This document shows positions 57,450 to 64,000 of a DNA stretch of 64,000 nt, in pieces. The DNA is taken from contig NC_135556.1 of assembly GCF_964340395.1 (NCBI RefSeq), forward strand, positions 13,465,410 to 13,529,409. Reading direction: 5' to 3'. The translations under genes and the position numbers were made by a program. The first letter of the stretch is position 1, and each line of letters begins with the position of its first letter. Source of the stretch: Glandiceps talaboti. Lineage: Eukaryota; Hemichordata; Enteropneusta; Spengelidae. The notes under the pieces are model-generated. The model saw only the letters and a list, made by a program, of their open reading frames with translations. It was not told the origin of the DNA and made no database searches.

Positions 57450-58027
57450 ATTGTGGTGGATACGTATTTGCAAGAGTGAAACCATTTTCTACTCTACCTG
57501 CAATTTTTACAACTGCTTGGTTCGTTTTGATGAGACCCACCACCATTCCAATTTGACTGATTCTGTTCGCCAAACATGTCTCGGACAACGCTTCAATTCT
57601 AAACAGTCCTACCCCATAGCGATGGGATGGAATGTGGAACCTGCTCTACAAAGTATATTCTAATAACCGTGCTAGTCATGTTAGAGAATTCATGCGCTTC
57701 ACCTTGTCTTCCTACGTTTATGAATGCATTTATTCTTGTAAAGTGAATGACCTTGCTTCACAATTCACCCTCTTCTGAAGTGTACTGTTTGGTTTTTAGA
57801 CAAATGGTACAGTAGTACATCCTTTGCTCCTGGATGGTTACAACGTTAGGCAATATGACCTTAGTAATCAATTAGAAGTTTTACCTGATGTCGAGTTCTC
57901 CTCTCCTTTCATTCGATCTCAATTGCAAAATATAACCTATCACATAAGTTCTTGCTTATTTTTACAAGCAACTGTTATGGGTATAACTTGCATTTACCAG
58001 TGGTCATTACCATTTGTTCTTTGCTAA
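57450..58027 (+). other. Unassigned exon-like frames
   Basis: A 70-codon frame (57451-57663, with NLTDSVRQTCLGQRF and YPIAMGWNVEPALQSIF) and, in another frame after a possible TTTTTAG acceptor at about 57800, a second frame to 58024 (HPLLLDGYNVRQYDLSNQ). Composition is protein-like, but I cannot name a family. They could be a decayed gene or retroelement. Confidence 0.2.
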
Positions 58028-58681
58028 AATGTATATGTCAATTGTATATTTGTACATCATCATCACCGGCTTACTATCTCGTTTTCGACATCTAAATAAT
58101 TGATGGCATATGACAGCGCAGTCGTTACTCTAGTAAGATCGCACAGGCTGATATTAATATCAATGTTCTACATTCATTCATTCGAAGTGGTTGACAAACA
58201 ATGCGGTTGCATTGAGGTCACAGGTTACATCGCATGCATATAGTTGACTGTCCCTTTATTGACATTTACTTGTCAACATACCTTATGCCTATATAACAAC
58301 TTGTAATAAATTTAGGCCAACATATTGTGATAAACGCATGACAACAAGAACGTAGAATTTATAGTGACATACGTAATTATCATTATTAACACACGATTAA
58401 CAACATATATTCCATCTGATATCAGTACAACAAAATCCATGTTAAGCATAAATGGCATTTAAACTCCACCCACTACATGTACGTCTCAAACAAACAAACA
58501 AACAAACAATCAATTAAGTCACGTAAACGCCTAGCGAAATAAGCCTGAATAAATAATATCAAAAAACCCCATAAGTCTAAAACTGAAAGGTCCAGGGGTA
58601 GATAGCACAATAACCCTGTCCAGTCAAAACAAATAATAAAATGTATATAAGTTGTTGAAGTAATTACTCGGAAATTGTCCA

Positions 58682-58766
58682 TAAAGTAGTAGACGGTGAC
58701 AGGTGTGTTGCGACCGAAGTAGGGGCGTACCTTGGGTTCATCAGGTGTCACAACCTTTTTTGACCT
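58682..58766 (-). other. Unassigned exon-like frame
   Basis: A short minus-strand block of clearly higher G+C than its surroundings, encoding TPDEPKVRPYFGRNTPVTV then YYFMDNFR, with a plausible GTAATT donor immediately after. It looks like a coding exon but no partner exon or family was recognised. Confidence 0.25.
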
Positions 58767-59609
58767 TGGCAAGTACTATACATGCTGGTCGTACTACTCA
58801 AAGGAAACTATGCAAAGGTAAGTATGAAATAGACAGCACATATAAAGAAGAAATAATAAAATGGAATTTCAAAACCAAGACTATAATCAAGTGACCAAGC
58901 CCTGCAAAATTGTATATGGGCGGGCTGTCGTGAAATGTATACAGTCAGCTATGTCATTAACATATAAAGTTATGGCGACTTTGTCAACCGTTTGACCACG
59001 GGACCTTCGCTCTCACGTTACAATTTTAATATTTCCTGCAAATATTATGCACTATGAAAGTGGCAATTTTGTGTAAGGGTTTTTGTAGTGCCAGGATTTC
59101 GTGACATCTTAGTTCACTATATCAATAACATTAAATTATGGGGTACATTAGTGAACCTTTTGACCCTGTCCTAAATGAAAAGATAATTAATTAAAGTCTG
59201 GCATATTGACACTTCAACAAAATAGTGTCAGTTTGATAAGTCTAGATTTATAACTAATTCTCTGAAAATATCGACAGAGTTTGGCAAGAATAAAATGTTT
59301 TACGACATCATACCAGAGTAACCTACTACATTGTTTGTTTATGTTTGTTGCAACCCTTAATATTTCCTGTATTATTTTGGACATTAAATTCTAGTCTTAT
59401 ATTAGTGAGTTAACACCATAAGCCACCAAACCCTCTCTCTTTGGCAAGCAAGTCATGTATCATTGATAATCTTGACATGATCTGACGTATCTTTAAGTCA
59501 AGAGCACTTGAAAATGACGTTACGGGATTGTTTGTCAACGAAAGTTTCATATATTAAAGAGAAAATTGTGTGCAGATGTTACATTGATCAATCATCTTAA
59601 CAAAGTAAC

Positions 59610-62600
59610 ATGGATGCAAACGCAAATGATACTTGCAGATACCTATGGCACAAACGAGATATTTTGATCATTATCCTGACTCCATTACTATTGAGTCCTA
59701 TACTTATCTTCAACTATGACTCTCAGGTAAGAGTGTTCAAATATTCTATAACTTTCACTGGAAACTGTATCTATCTGCCAAGCATTTACCGAAAGGCGTA
59801 GAGTGCGCATAGATCATTGCAACACTAGGTCAATATCATGATTGATACAGTAATTTCAATTAAGGAAATCTTTAACATTATAGTACGATATTTATTGAAT
59901 ATTTTACGAAATCGTCATAACACACATTGACATAATTTTTTTTCAAATCTTTGGGTACGTTAATGTAAACTTTTACTCTCCAACTCCACCTTTTCATCTT
60001 GTTTGTGTATACACCCCGTAAATGTACTTACAGAAATACAACTGTTATATCAGAATTAAGGTTTAATGTCAATGAAAGATCTGAATGTAAGGCAGATAGA
60101 ACAAGATATGAGATCTGGTAAAGATCGTACCAAAAGTGTACATACTGCTCAAAGTACATACACATTGGCTTACACGCATAAATAACATGAACTGGAGAAC
60201 GAAGGTGGTACGAAGGAATAGAAGAGGGGAAACAGGTGTAAAGGAGTGGAGATACAATTGGAAGAAGTAGAAAATCGGGAGGGGTGTAGAGGTGGTACTC
60301 CATCCCTAAGATACAAATGGTGACAATACGAGTGACCTAAAGGGCCTTTGTCACTACGAGTCGCTAGACTTGTCGTGACAACCCTTAGGTCACGAGTATT
60401 TTCAGGCTGAATGAAGAAAAGTATTGAGGGATAACATAATTATATCAGCGCCAGTAATATCAAAGAAAAGTTGGGGAAAGTAATGACAATTTCGATTGTT
60501 TTGACTCATATTTCGAACACACCAGTGACATACATAGATACGCGTTGTCCTGACTTAGAAGGAACAGAGTATATTCCATATTTTTTGTCACCTTGGCTCG
60601 TGCATGGTATAATATATGTACAAATCGCAGTGTGAGTATGCAATGGAATATATTTTGGCCTTCTACTACAAAGAGCATACAATGACATCGCTTTCAGCTA
60701 ACAGTCAATCAAGACACAAACGTAAACATACTGAGATCTCGGCCTTTGCTTGTAAGTAAAATTTTTGACAAACTGTAAATGTTTACACACTTGTATCGAA
60801 CCTTATTGTCAAACTGATAAGGTGTGATCATTTATCACACTTGATGAAGCCAGCAAGTAAAAGACGTACTCGTGCACATCAAATTTTCAAGTGTCAAACC
60901 TTGTGTTCTGCGACCTGATTTTAACAGGTCGTCAAGAATTATGGTTACCACGTGAAGTGCACATGCTGTCTTCTATTTATTTGATAACTAGAATGTCAAT
61001 TTAAATCAACTAAATTTTCAAATTGAAAAGTAGTGACACAAAATGGAAGATGCACATAACAAATTAAAACAACCGACTGTAGTATGTAGATGCCCCACAC
61101 TGGGGTATGTAGAAGGTGAAAGAGGATACTCTGTCCGAATAGGTTACTTTTCACACAAAACCTAAACATTGGCCCACTTTCCTATCTGAAAATTCAAGTG
61201 GTCGTCAAAAAGTTATACAAATCGCGCCCGTCTATAGTGTTATAGCATGGAGTTATAGTAATTTTGTAAAAAGTAGATAGATGGTCATGTTATAACACTA
61301 TCAAAGGTCCAGCAATCTTCACTCATGTCCTGTATATCCTGTGTCCCCCTGTCCATTCTTTATCCAAGTATTAACTGAGTATCAGCAAAATACTGTTATT
61401 CTAATTTATACATATGTACTACTGCTTTAGCGTTTTAGGTTATAAGGGGTGTACCAACGGTCAGATGTGGATAATTATATGGACAAAACCATTTTACCAG
61501 AGGAACGTGTCTGACTTATACAGCTAGACCAACTAACCGAACACTATTTATAGTTAATTTTCTCGCATATGCTTTAGTAAAACCAAAAAACCTAATCAGT
61601 TCTAACTATTACCACCAAAGAATATGTGTACCAAAGTTAGTTTGAATTGAACCAGCCGTTTGGGAGAAAATGATGACACAGACAGACACACAAATACACA
61701 CAGACATAGAATATGACCACAGTTCCCCTCTTTATCACCTATAAATTAAACTTCAAAGAAACACATTTTTATCAAAAGTTTCCTACAAAAGAACATCAGC
61801 GTATGTATTTCTTTCCTATTCCTAGTACTAATTTTATTTCTTCTTGATTGAAGGCAGCAAGATGTGGATTCGTTGTTGTTTTAGTTGTTTGTCATTGGAT
61901 AACACTAGCCGTACCTTTACCGGTGACTGGTATAATGGTATTTTTTTGGCTACCAATCCTTGAAATCCTACCAATGGCTGATGTTGCCGTATTCTATATG
62001 ATTGACTTCCTGGTGCTTTTTCTTGGGATTCTGATAATTGTATCAGCAGTTGAGAAGTATGAACTCCATCGTCGAATTGCTTTACGAGTATTGTTATTGG
62101 CAGGATCAGATCCTAAGTGGTAAGTATGGGAATGATATTTTTCATGAAGCTCAGTCACGTGATAATTGTAGGCCAGTTTATTCGTACACATTGGTTCATG
62201 CAGGGGAGCTAATGTTACAGTAATGTCTGTACGTCCGTCAGTTACGTGGGTGTGTCTGTGTATTTGTATCAACAAATTTTCAAATTTAAACACTACTTTA
62301 TGGCTTTCAAGTGCAGGTATTTTGATTCAAATGTAATCTACTGCACACCTAGGTTTATCATTTAATGAGAGATACTGCGACACTTGAATGTATACAAATG
62401 GATATACACACACTAGTACTGTTATTGCTTCATTATATCTTAGAGTGCCAAATGATACGCTCTCACAAAATTAAACTTGATGTATGGATGTTTTCACTCC
62501 ATTTTTACTTTACATATTTAGGTTATTATTAGCCTTGATGAGTGTAAGTGGGTTCTTGTCGATGTGGATTCTGAACATTCCTCTGTTGCTAATGATGCTA

Positions 62601-63546
62601 CCAATAGTAACAGCTCTCGTAGAACGACTGAACACATCAAAACGTCCAAGGAAGGGCAGATTCGAGGTAATCTTGGTGTGCTCACAAGAATGGCGAAATG
62701 ATGATTTGTTTTGATTTTCTGTGGAATGTTCTTTTAGTTAGCAACAGTCAATTTTATAACTTTCTGCCTTGATGTATTATAACAAGAAATAGTATAATGA
62801 TGGCTCAAATAAGCTTTCAAGTGTTAAACGACTATGCATGCTAACCAACCAACAGGCAACCAATATTACGTTATTAGTAGTGCTTTACAGTAGTACACAA
62901 TCTCGTCGCCACGCATGCAAGTATATATAAATGCATAGGTGTGATATTTTCTGATGTTTATCCAACCTATTTTCTTACAGGACGGCTTGGAGAACGGCAA
63001 GTCTCAAATGGAGGACAACGACCATGCTTCAAATTCAATCGAGATGGAAGTTCTAGAAAATGGTACTAGCGAGTGAGTTAACGACTTATTTATAAAGTGT
63101 GTATGCAAATGTATGAGCCTTGTGCAATTGCATGGGAAGTAGGGCGCAAAGTTTACAAATCGATTCACAAGGGTTAGGAGAGCATATTTTAGAAATTAGA
63201 GGAGTATTCACATATTACTTTGACTCATTGTGATTGCGCATGGTCCCACCGATTCCATATCCTAACACTGCCACATCCTATCATTGCCATGGTTATAATG
63301 TATATATTTTCCATAACAATTCCATTGTTTTATATTTAGGGGCGTAATTAACGGAATATCATCTCAAGAGACAGAAATGAATGCTAAGTACAAAAGCAAC
63401 GTGGCCCTCGTCACACCGGAAACAAGTGAAATTTCATCCTTGCAAACAAGCTTTTATCTCGGGCTAGTTTATTCAGGAACCATAGGAGGTGCCGCATCAC
63501 TGTTTGGTACGTTAACACAAGTAATCATGGTCAGCTTTCTAGAAAG
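59610..63546 (+). CDS. SLC13-like anion/sodium symporter family protein, gene C (5' part, continues past the window)
   Basis: Exons seen: 59610-59726, 61854-62119, 62522-62666, 62981-63072, 63340-63546; 827 nt, 275 codons plus two bases, all phases joining with GT..AG introns. It corresponds to the N-terminal half of genes A and B, ending in the same phase as their exon 6, so roughly eight further exons are expected downstream. Landmarks: VPLPVTG, AVEKYELHRRIALRVLLL, GFLSMW, YSGTIGGAASLFGT. The second exon (266 nt) equals A/B exons 2 and 3 fused. The linker (exons 4-5) is longer and acidic. Changed sites: LNI at 145-147 instead of SNT, and GTLTQ at 263-267 instead of a GTxPN loop. The start ATG follows the same spacing to the first membrane segment as in A and B. 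A possible further small exon near 63932-63956 is not convincing. Confidence 0.88.
61620..61735. mobile_element. Element Y-related fragment in gene C intron 1
   Basis: Contains GAATTGAACCAGCCGTTTGG, GAAAATGATGACACAGACAG and a CACA-rich run, the same order as the Y-type end at 51600-51760. Confidence 0.55.
61854..62119 (+). CDS. Gene C exon 2 (fusion equivalent of A/B exons 2+3)
   Basis: 266 nt, exactly 109 + 157, the two exon lengths in A and B, with the same outer phases. It encodes the VPLPVTG helix, a hydrophobic stretch and the AVEKYELHRRIALR amphipathic segment. The simplest explanation is one precise intron loss in C or one gain in the A/B ancestor. Confidence 0.92.
62522..62666 (+). 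CDS. Gene C exon 3: N-terminal hairpin tip
   Basis: 145 nt. FLSMWILNIPLLLMMLPI: the Ser-Asn-Thr motif is Leu-Asn-Ile and the following residues are all hydrophobic, further from the family than A or B. It ends with a basic RPRKGRF segment. Confidence 0.9.
63340..63546 (+). CDS. Gene C exon 5: linker and L5ab-equivalent loop
   Basis: 207 nt (171 in A and B). A polar linker is followed by GLVYSGTIGGAASLFGTLTQ, aligned to the GLLYSVNLGGSATLIGT segment of A. The donor is GTCAGT. Confidence 0.87.
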
Positions 63547-64000
63547 GTCAGTAACGTTTATTAATATAAGCCTCTTTGCGTCATTATCGTAAAATGGTAA
63601 TTATACTGTTAACACCAGGTTGATATTTTTTTTCAGGTTATATTGTCAGTGATTGTTGATTGACTTTTGTTCAAAAACAAAAGCTAGTTATTTTCTTTAT
63701 ATCATGGGAAGAAAACTTTGCAATACAAGTTTGGTCTCGGAAAATTGGTCGAATTATTGACTATCGATGCATGCGAATACTCTAGATATAAAATTTGTAC
63801 ATCGTTTAGCAGTATTTAATAGACAAACACACTGAGTAGCACCGTACGCCCATAATATTTATGACAAATTCAAATGTGATCACAGTTAATGGCAGCTATA
63901 ACATTTGGTGTCAATTTTTAGGAGATCGCCAGAAATTTGATGAATTATTTGGAAGATGTAAGTCGTGTGATGTATTAACTTTTGTGATGCTTGTTTTATT
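63547..64000 (+). other. Gene C intron, continues out of the window
   Basis: No exon matching A/B exon 7 (with its YGKWLAFA motif) is present, so the intron after exon 5 extends past the right edge, unless a tiny extra exon exists near 63932-63956. Confidence 0.6.

Larger units (their letters stand above)
54105..59609. other. Shared upstream region of divergent genes B and C
   Basis: About 5.5 kb separating the B start (minus) from the C start (plus). No gene can be firmly supported. A repeat-like segment at about 56200-56370 contains a GGAC-rich run (56345-56372) and text resembling dispersed invertebrate repeats. Two exon-like frames (57450-58027 plus, 58682-58766 minus) are listed separately. 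Promoters must lie here but no core element stands out. Confidence 0.5.

Noticed and set aside
57313-57588. Minus-strand 91-codon frame
   Set aside because: Antisense to a more protein-like plus-strand frame, with no motif and AT-driven composition.
63900-63960. Sixth exon of gene C
   Set aside because: Using the obvious TTTTTAG acceptor hits a stop in the required phase. Only a tiny 25-nt exon with a weaker acceptor would fit, and it does not resemble A/B exon 7.

Overview
This is animal (metazoan) genomic DNA, low in G+C. It has split genes with GT..AG introns, many long tetranucleotide and dinucleotide microsatellites (ATGT, CTGT, GATA, TA, CT) and several families of dispersed elements. 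No operon, Shine-Dalgarno or other bacterial signal was seen. The repeat style and compact, AT-rich introns suggest a marine invertebrate, but the sequence alone does not fix the phylum.

The coding content I can support is a cluster of three paralogous SLC13-like membrane transporters (the DASS, or Na+/dicarboxylate-citrate-sulfate cotransporter, family). Gene A (minus strand, 32635 down to 19832) has 14 exons whose phases all join, giving 589 codons plus stop. Gene B (minus strand, 54104 down to 39236) has the same 14-exon layout and 600 codons plus stop. Gene C (plus strand, from 59610) runs off the right edge after five exons. A and B are tandem duplicates; C lies head-to-head with B across about 5.5 kb. 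C has A/B exons 2 and 3 as one 266-nt exon (109+157), so it differs by exactly one intron.

The most interesting point is at the expected ion and substrate sites. The fold landmarks are easy to align, but the N-terminal hairpin motif Ser-Asn-Thr is Pro-Asn-Ile in A and B and Leu-Asn-Ile in C. The following GT-x-PN loop is GTIIP, GTVMP or GTLTQ. The C-terminal hairpin motif is Gly-Asn-Val/Ile, while the last loop (ATAPN) is kept in A and B. This points to a divergent SLC13 subfamily with a damaged first sodium site.

Region by region: 1-19.8 kb has no gene I can support and holds a 50-bp minisatellite, microsatellites, a LINE 3' fragment and a foldback element. 19.8-32.6 kb is gene A, with a Penelope-like terminal unit and a 245-bp threonine-codon repeat in its introns. 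33.3-33.7 kb is a foldback structure with a 38-bp perfect inverted repeat enclosing a decayed copy of gene A exon 2. 34.8-36.1 kb is a Penelope-like retroelement remnant with a GIY-YIG endonuclease end, a hammerhead-like core and flanking terminal units. 36.1-39.2 kb is non-coding. 39.2-54.1 kb is gene B, whose introns hold nested inverted-repeat elements and a 147-bp tandem array. 54.1-59.6 kb is the shared upstream region of B and C. 59.6-64 kb is the 5' half of gene C.
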